DNA of 64,000 bases from Microbacterium proteolyticum (GTDB lineage: Bacteria > Actinomycetota > Actinomycetes > Actinomycetales > Microbacteriaceae). Shown here one piece after another: positions 1 through 8,480 of this stretch. The stretch is taken from assembly GCF_029639405.1 (NCBI RefSeq), contig NZ_CP121274.1:3410001-3474000 (forward strand). The letters are read 5' to 3'. Numbering within the stretch: the stretch's first letter is position 1; each line of letters starts with the position of its first letter. Under the pieces are notes generated by a model. The model was not told where the DNA came from. It saw nothing but the letters and a program-made list of their open reading frames with translations, and did no database searches. The translations under genes were made by a program, and so were the position numbers.

Positions 1-564
1 GTTCGGCGAGTTGATGAGCAGGGCTTTGGTGCCGGGAGTGAGCGCCGAGAGCAGGCGATCCAGATCCAGCTGCCAGCCGGCCGGACCGAAATCCAGCGAC
101 ACGGTCTCGACGACCGCGCCGTACACCTTGGGCATCTCGACGAGATTGGGCCACAACGGGGTCACGGCGACCACCCGGTCGCCCGTGGTGATCAGCGCCT
201 GGACGGTGATCATGAGCGCGGCCGTGCCGGAGTTCGTCACGGCGATCCGATCCGCCTCGACCGCTCCGTGCAGAGTCGCGCCGTAATCGGCGAGCGCCGA
301 CCGGAGCGAGGCCGTCCCGAGGCCGTGGGTGTAGAACACGTTGCCCGCGTCGAGCTCGGCGATGGCGACGTCGCGAATGGCCTGGGGCGTGGGTACGTCC
401 GGCTCGCCGAACCAGAACGGCAGCACGCCGGGTCGTCCCATGCCGGCGTTCGCGACGTCGCGGATCTTCGACGAGCGCAGCGCCCGCACACCTTCGCGCG
501 CGCGCAGGTCCGGGTTCGACAGCGGATTCTCCACGTCGACGCTCCCTCCGAGGGTGATGGTCAT
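1..564 (-). CDS. Class I/II pyridoxal-phosphate aminotransferase, C-terminal part beyond the left edge
   Basis: The reverse strand is open from the ATG at 564 to the window edge (188 codons, no stop), so only the N-terminal half is present. The product has features of the aspartate aminotransferase fold: an SNPDLRAREGVRAL N-terminal helix, FWFGEPDVPTP near residue 50 (substrate loop), a YTHGLGTASLR segment, NSGTAALM (PLP phosphate-binding turn) and INSPN at the edge, which in this fold precedes the PLP-contacting region. The catalytic lysine lies outside the window. A GGAGGGGAG purine tract precedes the start. It is divergent from an Lrp/AsnC regulator 127 bp away, a common arrangement for amino-acid transaminases under local Lrp control. 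Substrate cannot be told from this half. Confidence 0.85.
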   Translation of the reverse strand, partial: MTITLGGSVDVENPLSNPDLRAREGVRALRSSKIRDVANAGMGRPGVLPFWFGEPDVPTPQAIRDVAIAELDAGNVFYTHGLGTASLRSALADYGATLHGAVEADRIAVTNSGTAALMITVQALITTGDRVVAVTPLWPNLVEMPKVYGAVVETVSLDFGPAGWQLDLDRLLSALTPGTKALLINSPN

Positions 565-620
565 GTCGTGACGACTCTCCCCTCCACGGTGTGCGATTGT
601 CAAGTTTCGGCGTGTGCCAC

Positions 621-655
621 TGGACATTCGATCACCGCGAAGCGACTATTGTCGC
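621..655 (+). promoter_or_regulatory. Probable promoter and palindrome ahead of the Lrp/AsnC gene
   Basis: TGGACA (621-626) resembles a -35 box and TATTGT (647-652) fits the actinobacterial TAnnnT -10 pattern, although the 20-bp spacer is long. The -10 lies in a dyad with arms GCGAC/GTCGC (642-655) around an AT-rich centre, a plausible autoregulatory site for an Lrp-type protein. Site function is inferred. Confidence 0.4.
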
Positions 656-691
656 TGTGTGCAGAGTCCGAGGGCACGAGAGGGAGCGAAC

Positions 692-1267
692 ATGAAACCG
701 GTCGACACGCGGCATCCGACATCCGCCCTCACTCCCGTGAGCCGGGCGGCACTGCAGCCCGTCCCCGACCCCGTCGCCGTCGACGCCACGGACCTGGCCC
801 TGCTCAGACTTCTCGCCGCGGATGCACGGCTCTCGCAACGGCAGCTCGCTCGCGAGATCGAGATGTCGGCGGGCGCGGTGGGCGAGCGCCTCGCCCGGCT
901 CGAACGCCTGGGAGTGCTGCAGCGCTACACCGTGGCCGTCGACTGGGCGCGGATCGGGTACCCGTTGTCGGTCTTCCTGCCCATCGTGGCCGCCGTCGGC
1001 ACCGACATCACCGAGATCCTCGAGCACCTCTCCCGCCTGCCCGAGGTGGAGAGCATCAACGTCGTCTCCGGCGCCTACGACCTGCTGGTCTTCGTCCGCG
1101 TGCGCGACAACCAGCACCTCACCGACCTGCTGCTCGATCGGATCTGGCCGATCCCCAGCCTGCAGCGCACGGAGACGCTGCTCTGCCTGGCGTCGACGAA
1201 GCAGAAGAACTTCACCGAGGAGCTGCTCGCCGTCCTCGTCGAGCAGTCACGTACCGCCACCGATTGA
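692..1267 (+). CDS. Lrp/AsnC family transcriptional regulator
   Basis: A 191-residue DNA-binding regulator. After a loose N-terminal tail of about 30 residues comes the AsnC winged helix (DATDLALLRLLAADARLSQRQLA, then IEMSAGAVGERLARLERLGVL) and a C-terminal RAM/AsnC ligand-binding domain containing VESINVVSGAYDLLVFVRV. Start chosen at ATG 692 because GAGGGAG lies just upstream; an ATG at 614 in the same frame lacks a ribosome site and would run through the promoter. It sits between a divergent aminotransferase and a downstream dehydratase/dehydrogenase pair, so it probably senses an amino acid or 2-oxo acid connected with those genes. The effector is unknown. Confidence 0.9.
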   Translation: MKPVDTRHPTSALTPVSRAALQPVPDPVAVDATDLALLRLLAADARLSQRQLAREIEMSAGAVGERLARLERLGVLQRYTVAVDWARIGYPLSVFLPIVAAVGTDITEILEHLSRLPEVESINVVSGAYDLLVFVRVRDNQHLTDLLLDRIWPIPSLQRTETLLCLASTKQKNFTEELLAVLVEQSRTATD

Positions 1268-1300
1268 CACGATCGACCGCCACCCGAGGATCTGCCCACC

Positions 1301-2470
1301 ATGAGTCACCGCACCCTGCCCGTCCTCCCCGCCGACCCCGATGCGCTCCTCGTCGGACGCGTGTGGGATCCGTCCCTCGGCGGGCCGCGCGTGGTCGCTG
1401 TGCGCGGTGTCGACGTCTACGACCTGACGGCCGTGGCCGGCACCGTCGCGGAACTGCTCGAGCGGGACGACCGCCTCAGCATCGTCGCGGGCGCGTGCGA
1501 GGGCGAGCCCACGTGGGACGCGAACGACCTCGTCGACGCCTCCCTCGCCCAGGCCGCCGACCGCCCGACCCTCCTCGCCCCCATCGATCTCCAGGTCGTC
1601 AAAGCGTGCGGCGTCACCTTCGTCGACAGCATGATCGAGCGGGTCATCGAGGAGCGCATCAGCGGGGACCCGACCCGCGCCGCGACCGCCCGCGCTCAGG
1701 TCGCGGAGGCGCTGGGCGGCGAGATCTCCGCCATCCGGCCGGGCTCGCCCGAAGCCCTCCGGGCCAAGACGATCCTCCAGCAGCAAGGACTGTGGTCGCA
1801 GTACCTCGAGGTCGGCATCGGCCCCGACCCCGAAGTCTTCACGAAGGCGCCCGTCCTCGCCTCCGTGGGCGTGGGCGCGCACATCGGCGTCCCCCGGGCA
1901 TCTCACTGGAACAACCCCGAACCCGAGCTCGTTCTCATCGTCTCCTCCCGAGGCGAGATGGTCGGCGCCTCGCTCGGCAACGACGTCAACCTGCGCGACG
2001 TCGAGGGCCGCTCGGCCCTGCTGCTGGGCAAAGCGAAAGACAACAACGCCTCCAGCGCCGTCGGCCCCTTCATCCGCTTGTTCACGGCGGACTTCACTCT
2101 CGACACCCTGCGCACCGAGGAGATCCTCCTGCACGTGACCGGCACCGACGGGTTCCACCTCGAGGGACGGAACAGCCTCGCCCGCATCAGTCGCCCCTTC
2201 GAAGAGCTCGTGGCAGCGACCGTGGGAGACCACCATCAGTACCCCGATGGCTTCGCGCTGTACACGGGCACCCTCTTCGCCCCCACAGCCGACCGCGACG
2301 TCGCGGGGCAGGGATTCACGCACAAGCCCGGCGACGTCGTTCGGATTCACAGCGAGCACCTGGGCACCCTGGTGAACACCGTCGGCATCGCCGAGGAACT
2401 CCCCCGGTGGACCTTCGGTCTGACCCAGCTCCTGCGCCACCTCATCGCCCTCGAGACGACCGCTCGATGA
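1301..2470 (+). CDS. FAH-superfamily protein, probable 2-keto-3-deoxy sugar-acid dehydratase
   Basis: A 389-residue fumarylacetoacetate-hydrolase-fold protein. The C-terminal FAH domain shows the metal-ligand pattern HWNNPEPELVL near residue 205 and GNDVNLRDVEGRS. Length and the neighbouring alpha-ketoglutarate semialdehyde dehydrogenase resemble the XylX/AraD-type 2-keto-3-deoxy-pentonate dehydratases of Weimberg pathways, which make 2-oxoglutarate semialdehyde. Other FAH activities (hydrolase, hydratase, decarboxylase) cannot be excluded from sequence. GAGGA lies 10 nt before the ATG. The stop overlaps the next gene as ATGA, so the two are probably translated together. No sugar dehydrogenase or lactonase is visible nearby; upstream steps may be encoded elsewhere or beyond the edge. 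Confidence 0.75.
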   Translation: MSHRTLPVLPADPDALLVGRVWDPSLGGPRVVAVRGVDVYDLTAVAGTVAELLERDDRLSIVAGACEGEPTWDANDLVDASLAQAADRPTLLAPIDLQVVKACGVTFVDSMIERVIEERISGDPTRAATARAQVAEALGGEISAIRPGSPEALRAKTILQQQGLWSQYLEVGIGPDPEVFTKAPVLASVGVGAHIGVPRASHWNNPEPELVLIVSSRGEMVGASLGNDVNLRDVEGRSALLLGKAKDNNASSAVGPFIRLFTADFTLDTLRTEEILLHVTGTDGFHLEGRNSLARISRPFEELVAATVGDHHQYPDGFALYTGTLFAPTADRDVAGQGFTHKPGDVVRIHSEHLGTLVNTVGIAEELPRWTFGLTQLLRHLIALETTAR

Positions 2471-3948
2471 CCCCCGAAACGAGTACTGAGATGACGACGA
2501 TTCCGGATACCGCGCCCGACGCGCTCGAGACGCTCCTCGCCCGGGCCGAAACCGCCTCCGACCGCTGGGCTCGGACGGGACGATCGGCGCGCGCCGCCGT
2601 GCTGACCTCCATCGCCGATCGCCTCGACGCGGGTGCCGACGAGCTCGTGCCGATCGCCGTCCGCGAGACGCATCTGACCGAGGCACGGCTCCTCGGGGAG
2701 CTGACGCGGACGACCTTTCAGCTCCGCTTGTTCGCGGAGGTCCTCCGGGACGGCGGCTACCTCGACGCCCGGATCGACCATGCGGATCCGGCGTGGCCGA
2801 TGGGCGCCCGCCCCGATCTGCGCCGGATCCTCGAGCCGCTCGGCCCCGTCGTCGTCTTCGCCGCGAGCAATTTCCCGTTCGCGTTCAGCGTCGCCGGCGG
2901 TGACACGGCGGCCGCGCTGGCGGCCGGGTGCGCGGTGATCGTGAAAGCCCACCCCGGACACCCCGAGCTGTCCGCACGCACGGGCGAGCTGATTCGCGAA
3001 GCCCTCGCCGCCACGGGGGCACCGGGGGGGATCCTCGACGTCATCCACGGCGATGAGGCCGGTCGCATCGCCCTCACCGACCCCCGGGTCAAAGCCGCGT
3101 CCTTCACCGGATCCATCCAGGGGGGTCGAGCCCTCTTCGACCTCGCGAACTCCCGACCCGAACCCATTCCGTTCTACGGCGAGCTGGGGAGCGTCAACCC
3201 CGTCTTCGTCACGAAGGCCGCCGACGCCGCACGGGCCGAGGAGATCGCCCGACAGTTCCTCGCCTCGATGACGCTGGGCGCGGGGCAGTTCTGCACGAAG
3301 CCCGGGGTCCTGCTCGTCCCCCACGACTCGCCGATCCCCCACGTGCTGCGCGACCTCGCTCCTCCGGCACCCGCCGCGCTGCTGAACGCCCGTATCCAGC
3401 GCGGGTACACCGACGTGTTGGGCGATCTCCTGGCGCACCCCGACGTCACCCTGATCACATCGGCGGACGGTGCCTTCGCCGATCCGCCGACACCCACCGT
3501 CCTGACCGTCGACATCGACGCGGTGCTGCGCGCGCGGGAAGAGCTGTTCCGAGAGTGCTTCGGACCGACCGGGATCGTCGTCACCTACCGCGACGAAAGG
3601 CAACTCCTCGACTTCGCCGCAGCGATCGACGGGCAGCTCACGGCCACCCTCATGGGTCAGGGCGACGAGAACTATCTCCCCGAACTGGTCCGGCTCCTCG
3701 CGAGACGCGCGGGGCGCCTGCTCTGGAATCAGTGGCCCACCGGCGTCTCCGTCACCTACGCCCAGCATCACGGCGGCCCGTATCCCGCGACCACCGCCGC
3801 CGGGACCACGTCGGTGGGGACCGCCGCGATCACCAGATTCCTCCGGCCCGTCGCCTACCAGGGGTTCCCCCTCGACCTCCTGCCGCACGAACTCACGGAC
3901 ACGCCGACGCAGAACGTGCCCCGGTTGATCGACGGCCGTCTCGGCTGA
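2467..3948 (+). CDS. Aldehyde dehydrogenase, probable alpha-ketoglutarate semialdehyde dehydrogenase (NADP+)
   Basis: A 493-residue ALDH-superfamily enzyme. Seen directly: the oxyanion/cofactor segment VVVFAASNFPFAFSVAGGD, the cofactor-binding KAHPGHP, general base Glu239 in YGELGSVNP and nucleophile Cys276 in GAGQFCTKPG. The ASNFPFA and KAHPGHP wording is typical of the 2,5-dioxovalerate dehydrogenase branch, which oxidises 2-oxoglutarate semialdehyde to 2-oxoglutarate in pentose and hexarate catabolism. ATG 2467 overlaps the previous stop (ATGA); ATG 2491 is an alternative without clear extra support. With the FAH-fold neighbour it makes a two-step end of a Weimberg-like pathway. The gene ends 48 bp from the convergent MFS gene. 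Confidence 0.85.
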   Translation: MTPETSTEMTTIPDTAPDALETLLARAETASDRWARTGRSARAAVLTSIADRLDAGADELVPIAVRETHLTEARLLGELTRTTFQLRLFAEVLRDGGYLDARIDHADPAWPMGARPDLRRILEPLGPVVVFAASNFPFAFSVAGGDTAAALAAGCAVIVKAHPGHPELSARTGELIREALAATGAPGGILDVIHGDEAGRIALTDPRVKAASFTGSIQGGRALFDLANSRPEPIPFYGELGSVNPVFVTKAADAARAEEIARQFLASMTLGAGQFCTKPGVLLVPHDSPIPHVLRDLAPPAPAALLNARIQRGYTDVLGDLLAHPDVTLITSADGAFADPPTPTVLTVDIDAVLRAREELFRECFGPTGIVVTYRDERQLLDFAAAIDGQLTATLMGQGDENYLPELVRLLARRAGRLLWNQWPTGVSVTYAQHHGGPYPATTAAGTTSVGTAAITRFLRPVAYQGFPLDLLPHELTDTPTQNVPRLIDGRLG

Positions 3949-3996
3949 CGGCGACCGATCGACTCGGGTCGGGCGGCGCGTCGGCGACGTGGCGAC

Positions 3997-5439
3997 TCAG
4001 TCGGCGAGGTGCCGACGCCCGCGCGCCCGGAGCACCAGCGCGAGGACGAGCACCGCCGCCGCGAGCAGGACGTCGAGGGCGAGCCCCGCCAGCAGCTCGT
4101 CACGGCCGACGACACCCGTGAACGACACCACCCCGCCGATCACGATCACCCCGAACGACAGCGCCAGCTGCTGGGCGGTGCTGAACATGCCGCCCGAGAG
4201 GCCGGCGGCCCGGACGGGGACCTCGCGCACGACGAGCTGCGTGAGCGGCGAGAAGATCAGCGCCTGCCCGGCGCCGAGGAGCACCAATGCGGGCTGCAAC
4301 CACAGACCGATGTCCGGCCCCCAGGCCAGCACGACGGTTCCGGTCATCGCGAGCAGGGCGACCAGCTGCACCCCGACGCCCCACGCCAGCGTCGCGTCGC
4401 CGAGCCGCGCCTGCACCCGGGCGACGGTGAGCGACACCACCGCGAACACCACGGCGAACGGCAGGAGCGCCAAACCCGCCTGGAGGGAGGTCATCCCGCC
4501 GTGCTCCACGGCCCGCGGGAACACGTACAGCAGGGCCGAGTAACCGGCGAAGAACAGCGCCGCCGACAGCAGGCCGAGCTGCAACGGGCGCAGGCGCAGC
4601 ACGCTCGGCGGCAGGAGCGGTACGCGCCCGCTCCGCTCCACGGCATCCTGATGCCGCCACATCGCCACCAGCGCGACGGCGGAGACGACCAGGGCCCCGA
4701 GCACGGGCCACGACCAGTTCCACGCCGGCCCGAAGGTGAGGGCGACGGAGGCGGCGAGGATGCCGACACCGAGCGCGGCCGTGCCCACCAGGTCGATCGC
4801 GACGTGCTCGTGCGAACGACTCCGCGGGGCGAGCGGCGCGAGGGCGATGGCGGCGGCGGCGACCAGCGCCACGACGACGAAGACCGCCCGCCAGCCGTCG
4901 ACGACGCCGAAGCTCGTCGCGGCGAGCGCACCGCCCGCGACCTGCCCGACCGCCGATCCGATCCCGCCGCTCGCGCCGAACGCGGCGATCGCCCGCGTGC
5001 GGGCCGCGCCGCGCGAGGTCGCCTGAATGGTCGCGAGCACCTGCGGGGTGCACAGTGCCGCCCCCAGCCCCTGGACGACGCGGGCGGCCACGAGGGTCTG
5101 CACCGACGGCGCCAGCGCGCACGCGACCGCCGAGACGAGGAACAGCCCCATGCCGACCGTGTAGAGACGGTGTCTGCCGAAGCGGTCGCCCAAGCGACCA
5201 CCGAGGATCAGGAACACCGCGAACGGGATGCCGTACCCGGCGATGACGAGCTCGAGCGAGACGTCGTCCGCCCCGAACCGTTCGCGCAGCGTCGGCAGGA
5301 TGACGGTGACCGCGTTGAACGCGAACGTGCCGACCCCGGGTCCGAGGAGGAACCCGATGTAGCGCCAGGTCGGGACCGCCGGTGCGGTGTCTCCCGGCAC
5401 GGGGGTCGCGCCGGTGTCGGGTCGAGCGGAGGTCGTCAT
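3997..5439 (-). CDS. MFS transporter, DHA2-like drug/proton antiporter
   Basis: A 480-residue integral membrane protein made mostly of hydrophobic helices. It carries the MFS motif A between helices 2 and 3 (GGRLGDRFGRHRLYTVG), the arginine-containing VVQGLGAALCTPQV helix 4, and an antiporter-like glycine-rich segment GASGGIGSAVGQVAGGAL in helix 5. Length and a long second half fit 12-14-helix multidrug exporters. Start is ATG 5439 (MTTSARPDTG). It is divergent from a helix-turn-helix regulator across 124 bp that hold two copies of a CCTGGTAC word, so regulator-controlled efflux is likely. The substrate is unknown. Confidence 0.88.
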   Translation of the reverse strand: MTTSARPDTGATPVPGDTAPAVPTWRYIGFLLGPGVGTFAFNAVTVILPTLRERFGADDVSLELVIAGYGIPFAVFLILGGRLGDRFGRHRLYTVGMGLFLVSAVACALAPSVQTLVAARVVQGLGAALCTPQVLATIQATSRGAARTRAIAAFGASGGIGSAVGQVAGGALAATSFGVVDGWRAVFVVVALVAAAAIALAPLAPRSRSHEHVAIDLVGTAALGVGILAASVALTFGPAWNWSWPVLGALVVSAVALVAMWRHQDAVERSGRVPLLPPSVLRLRPLQLGLLSAALFFAGYSALLYVFPRAVEHGGMTSLQAGLALLPFAVVFAVVSLTVARVQARLGDATLAWGVGVQLVALLAMTGTVVLAWGPDIGLWLQPALVLLGAGQALIFSPLTQLVVREVPVRAAGLSGGMFSTAQQLALSFGVIVIGGVVSFTGVVGRDELLAGLALDVLLAAAVLVLALVLRARGRRHLAD

Positions 5440-5464
5440 GATGCCAGCATGAGGGGTGCGGCAT

Positions 5465-5498
5465 CCTGGTACCAGGAGCCTGCTCATCCTGGTACTGG
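5465..5498. promoter_or_regulatory. Tandem CCTGGTAC operator-like sites between MFS pump and regulator
   Basis: A perfect 12-bp palindrome CCTGGTACCAGG (5465-5476) is followed by CCTGGTACTGG (5488-5498), a near-palindromic second copy. Their starts are 23 bp apart, about two helical turns, in the gap between the divergent MFS and helix-turn-helix genes. This geometry suits a dimeric repressor binding twice on one face of the DNA. That the neighbouring regulator binds here is inference. Confidence 0.5.
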
Positions 5499-5563
5499 CG
5501 GCACCTCTCTCCGGCCGTCTCCCCCCGGCGCCCGCGCCTATGCTCACGACGAAAGGAGACGCC

Positions 5564-6421
5564 ATGACCCGATCCGACGACGCCCGCGCGGAGTTCGCCG
5601 CCTTCCTGCGTAGCCGCCGCGCGCGGTTGCAGCCGTCCGAGGTCGGCCTGCCCGACGGCACGCGCCGCCGCGTCGCCGGACTCCGACGCGAAGAGGTGGC
5701 GCAGCTCGCCGGCGTGGGGCTGACCTGGTACACGTGGCTCGAGCAGGGGCGCCCGATCGCGGCATCCGCCCAGGTCGTCTCCGCCATCTCCCGCGCCCTC
5801 CGTCTCACCGACGACGAGCGCGACCACCTCTTCGCACTCGCCGACCTTCCGCGCCCTGAGCGCGCGGCGCGGGCGTGCGTCGACACGCCGCACCTGGATC
5901 TGCTCGAGAAGCTGCTGCCCTACCCCGCGGCGCTGCAGACGTCGCGTTTCGAGATCCGCGCCTACAACCGCGCGTACCGCTACCTCTTCGACGACCTCGA
6001 CGAGATGCCCGTCGAACGGCGCAACTGCGCGGTGCTGCTGTTCACCGACGACACATGGCAGCGCGCGCACGTCGACCTCGACCACGCGCAGCGGCGCATG
6101 GCGGCGCGCCTCCGGTCCGCGTACGGCCGCCACCACGACGAGCCGACGTGGCAGCGCTTCATCGCCGAGCTCGAGCAGGCCTCGCCCCGCTTCGCCGAGC
6201 TGTGGAGCCGGGGGGACGTCGGCGGCGAGCGCAACGCGGTCAAGCATCTGGTGAACGCCCGCGTCGGAGAGCTGCACCTCGAGATGTCGAGCCTGTGGGT
6301 CGACGAGAGCCTGGGCTCGCGCGTGGTGTGGTTCGCCCCGCGGGATGCCGCGACCGCGGCGCGTCTGGAGCGTCTCGCCGCCGAGCACCCCGACCAGGCG
6401 CTCATCAGCGCGGTCGCGTGA
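5564..6421 (+). CDS. Helix-turn-helix regulator with MmyB-type ligand-binding domain
   Basis: A 285-residue regulator: an N-terminal Cro/CI-type helix-turn-helix (RRVAGLRREEVAQLAGVGLT then WYTWLEQGR, about residues 35-75) followed by a C-terminal MmyB-like sensor domain (HLDLLEKLLPYPAALQTSRF, AYNRAYRYLFDDL, then repeated Trp/His-rich segments). This architecture is common in actinobacteria next to transporters or oxidoreductases. ATG 5564 has AAAGGAG at proper spacing; an upstream in-frame ATG at 5456 would overlap the operator region and lacks a ribosome site. It is divergent from the MFS pump and probably represses it, with a hydrophobic effector presumed from the domain family. Confidence 0.87.
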   Translation: MTRSDDARAEFAAFLRSRRARLQPSEVGLPDGTRRRVAGLRREEVAQLAGVGLTWYTWLEQGRPIAASAQVVSAISRALRLTDDERDHLFALADLPRPERAARACVDTPHLDLLEKLLPYPAALQTSRFEIRAYNRAYRYLFDDLDEMPVERRNCAVLLFTDDTWQRAHVDLDHAQRRMAARLRSAYGRHHDEPTWQRFIAELEQASPRFAELWSRGDVGGERNAVKHLVNARVGELHLEMSSLWVDESLGSRVVWFAPRDAATAARLERLAAEHPDQALISAVA

Positions 6422-6436
6422 CGCGCGCCGCGCGGG

Positions 6437-7711
6437 TCAGTCGAGGGGCTTGATCTCCAGCGACTCGACCGTGGTGTCGGACCGCACCGCCGCGAACGTC
6501 GTGTAACCGTCGGCGCTGGAGCGCTCGAGCAGTGCCTTGAGGTTCTTCGGCCGCTGCTCCAGACGCACCCGGGCACCCTCGGCCACCAGTGCGGCCTTGA
6601 GGCGCAGCAGGGTCGACAACGGGACGTCGCGGTCGTGGACGAGGACGAGGGATCGCTCGCCCGAGTCCGCGGCATCCTGGAGCAGATCCACGATCCGCTC
6701 GAAGCCGATCGAGAAGCCGACGGCCGGGACGTCCTGCCCGAGGAAGCGCCCGATCATGCCGTCGTAACGACCTCCGCCACCGAGCGAGTAGTCGACGCTC
6801 GGGTGGGCGAGCTCGAAGATCGTGCCCGTGTAGTACCCCATGCCTCGGACCAGGAACGGGTCGAAGCGCAGCGGAGCCTCGACGCCGCGCGCGGCGGCGA
6901 CGGTGTCGCCGAGGGCGACGAGGTGATCGACGATGTCGTCCGGGATGCCGTCGGGCAACGCCGATCGGATGCCCGCGTCGTCGAACGTCGGGGTCCCCGC
7001 GGGTCGACCGAGGTAGGCCTCGAAGGCGTCGACGGCCGCGGCGGCGGCTCCGCGTTCCCTCAACTCGGCGACGACGCCCGAGGGACCGATCTTGTCGAGC
7101 TTGTCGATCGTGATGAGCACGCCCGGGCGCTCGTCGGCAGCGAACCCGAACACGTCCAGCATCGCGTCCAGGACCCGACGGTCGTTCACCCGGATGACGC
7201 CGCCCTCGAGCCCGAGCGCGTCGAGCACATCGAGGCTCGCGGTCATGAGCTCGGCCTCGGCGCGCGACGAGGCGTCTCCGATGATGTCGATGTCGCACTG
7301 CACGAACTGGCGGTAGCGCCCCTTCTGGGGCCGCTCGGCACGCCACACGGGCGCCATCTGGATCGCGCGGAACACCGTCGGCAGCTGCGCACGGTTGGTC
7401 GCGTAGAACCGGGCGAGGGGCACCGTCAGGTCGTAGCGCAGCCCGAGGTCGGCGAGTGCGGCCGGATCCTCGGCTGCGGCGCGGATCGCCTCGGAATCCA
7501 TCCCCCGCTTCAGGATGCTGAACGAGAGCTTCTCGTTGTCGCCGCCCATGCCCGCGTGCAGGCGCGAGTACTCCTCCATGACCGGCGTCTCGATCTCGTC
7601 GAAGCCGTGCGCGCGGTAGCGCTCGCGGATGACGGCGAGCACGCGCTCGCGACGGGCCTTGTCAGCGGGGAGGAAGTCGCGCATGCCGCGCGGCGGGTTC
7701 ACGGATGCCAC
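6437..7711 (-). CDS. hisS: Histidyl-tRNA synthetase
   Basis: A 424-residue class II synthetase charging tRNA-His in the cytoplasm. Visible signatures are the N-terminal NPPRGMRDFLP, motif 2 region FRAIQMAPVWRAERPQKGR and FVQCDIDIIG, the histidine-specific LVRGMGYYTGTIFEL, and GGGGRYDGMIGRFLG of motif 3, followed by an anticodon-binding domain ending LKALLERSSADGYTT. Start is GTG 7711 (VASVNPPRG); no in-frame ATG precedes the domain. AACAAT lies 6 nt upstream of that GTG, so the message may be leaderless. It is the last gene of the minus-strand run with mazG, separated from it by a hairpin-rich gap. Confidence 0.97.
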   Translation of the reverse strand: MASVNPPRGMRDFLPADKARRERVLAVIRERYRAHGFDEIETPVMEEYSRLHAGMGGDNEKLSFSILKRGMDSEAIRAAAEDPAALADLGLRYDLTVPLARFYATNRAQLPTVFRAIQMAPVWRAERPQKGRYRQFVQCDIDIIGDASSRAEAELMTASLDVLDALGLEGGVIRVNDRRVLDAMLDVFGFAADERPGVLITIDKLDKIGPSGVVAELRERGAAAAAVDAFEAYLGRPAGTPTFDDAGIRSALPDGIPDDIVDHLVALGDTVAAARGVEAPLRFDPFLVRGMGYYTGTIFELAHPSVDYSLGGGGRYDGMIGRFLGQDVPAVGFSIGFERIVDLLQDAADSGERSLVLVHDRDVPLSTLLRLKAALVAEGARVRLEQRPKNLKALLERSSADGYTTFAAVRSDTTVESLEIKPLD

Positions 7712-7774
7712 GGTCCCATTGTTCCAGGCTCCCGCGCGGCGCCCGCGCGTCGCGGACGCGAGCCGGCGCCGAAA

Positions 7775-7828
7775 GCACACGATCCGCCCGAGCGCACACG
7801 GTGCGGACCGCGCGGATGTGTGCGCTCG
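7775..7828. repeat. Intergenic inverted repeats between mazG and hisS
   Basis: Perfect 11-bp arms CGAGCGCACAC (7789-7799) and GTGTGCGCTCG (7818-7828) flank an 18-nt loop. A second partial copy of the left arm (GCACACGATCCGC, 7775-7787) also pairs imperfectly with the right side (GCGGATGTGTGC). The element lies after the mazG stop and before the hisS start, with no T tract. It could attenuate mazG transcription or be a repetitive extragenic palindrome. Confidence 0.6.
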
Positions 7829-7853
7829 ACCCGAACGTACGGATTCGTCGCGG

Positions 7854-8480
7854 CTACTCGGCCGCCCGCACCTCGGCGGACAGGGCGCGGAGGCGCGACC
7901 GGAGGGCGCGGTCGGCGTCCCAGCCGTGCTCGCGGGCCAGCTGCACGAGGGCGAGGAGCGCGTCGCCGAGCTCGGACTCGTCGGCGGGGGCGAGCGGCGG
8001 GCGACCGGCGACGACGCCGACCTGCGCGGCCTTGCCGAGCACCTTCTGCGCCAGAGCGAGCGAGGGCATGTGGGCCGAGACCCCGTCCAGCACGCTCGTG
8101 CGCTCGCGCTTCTCGGCGGCCTTCGCCGCGTTCCAGTGCACGAGCACCTCCTCGGGCGTGGATGCCACGGCGTCACCGAACACGTGCGGATGGCGGCGCA
8201 CCATCTTCTCGGTGAGCCCGCGAGCCACGTCGTCGATGTCGAACGGATCCTCGGGGTCGCCCGCGGCGATCTCGGCGTGGAACAGAACCTGCCACAGCAG
8301 GTCGCCGAGCTCCTCCCGCAGGTCGGCACGGGTCCCGGACTCCACGGCGTCGATGACCTCGGCGCTCTCCTCGACCAGGTAGGGCACGAGATCGTGGTGA
8401 TCGATCGTCTGCGTCCAGGCGCAGCGCTCGCGCACCGCACGCATCGTCTCGGCGGCCTCCCGCAGCGCGTCCTCGCTCAC
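7854..8480 (-). CDS. mazG: MazG nucleoside triphosphate pyrophosphohydrolase
   Basis: A 208-residue MazG-family enzyme that hydrolyses (d)NTPs to monophosphates and pyrophosphate, a house-cleaning role. The all-alpha MazG domain shows the metal-binding EExxE pattern in VEESAEVID and REELGDLLWQVLFHAEIA, followed by FDIDDVARGLTEKMVRRHPHVF; a degenerate C-terminal half (ADESELGDALLALVQLAREH) carries the related ExxD pattern. GTG 8480 (VSEDALREA) has AGGAGG at 8487-8492, which fixes the start. mazG often lies near mfd and other housekeeping genes in actinobacteria. The gene downstream is hisS. Confidence 0.95.
   Translation of the reverse strand: MSEDALREAAETMRAVRERCAWTQTIDHHDLVPYLVEESAEVIDAVESGTRADLREELGDLLWQVLFHAEIAAGDPEDPFDIDDVARGLTEKMVRRHPHVFGDAVASTPEEVLVHWNAAKAAEKRERTSVLDGVSAHMPSLALAQKVLGKAAQVGVVAGRPPLAPADESELGDALLALVQLAREHGWDADRALRSRLRALSAEVRAAE

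Noticed and set aside
268..2466. Very long open frame continuous with the dehydrogenase gene, suggesting a giant fusion protein
   Set aside because: The upstream part is arginine/proline-rich antisense or off-frame sequence over two real genes, caused by high GC; the true start overlaps the previous stop at 2467.
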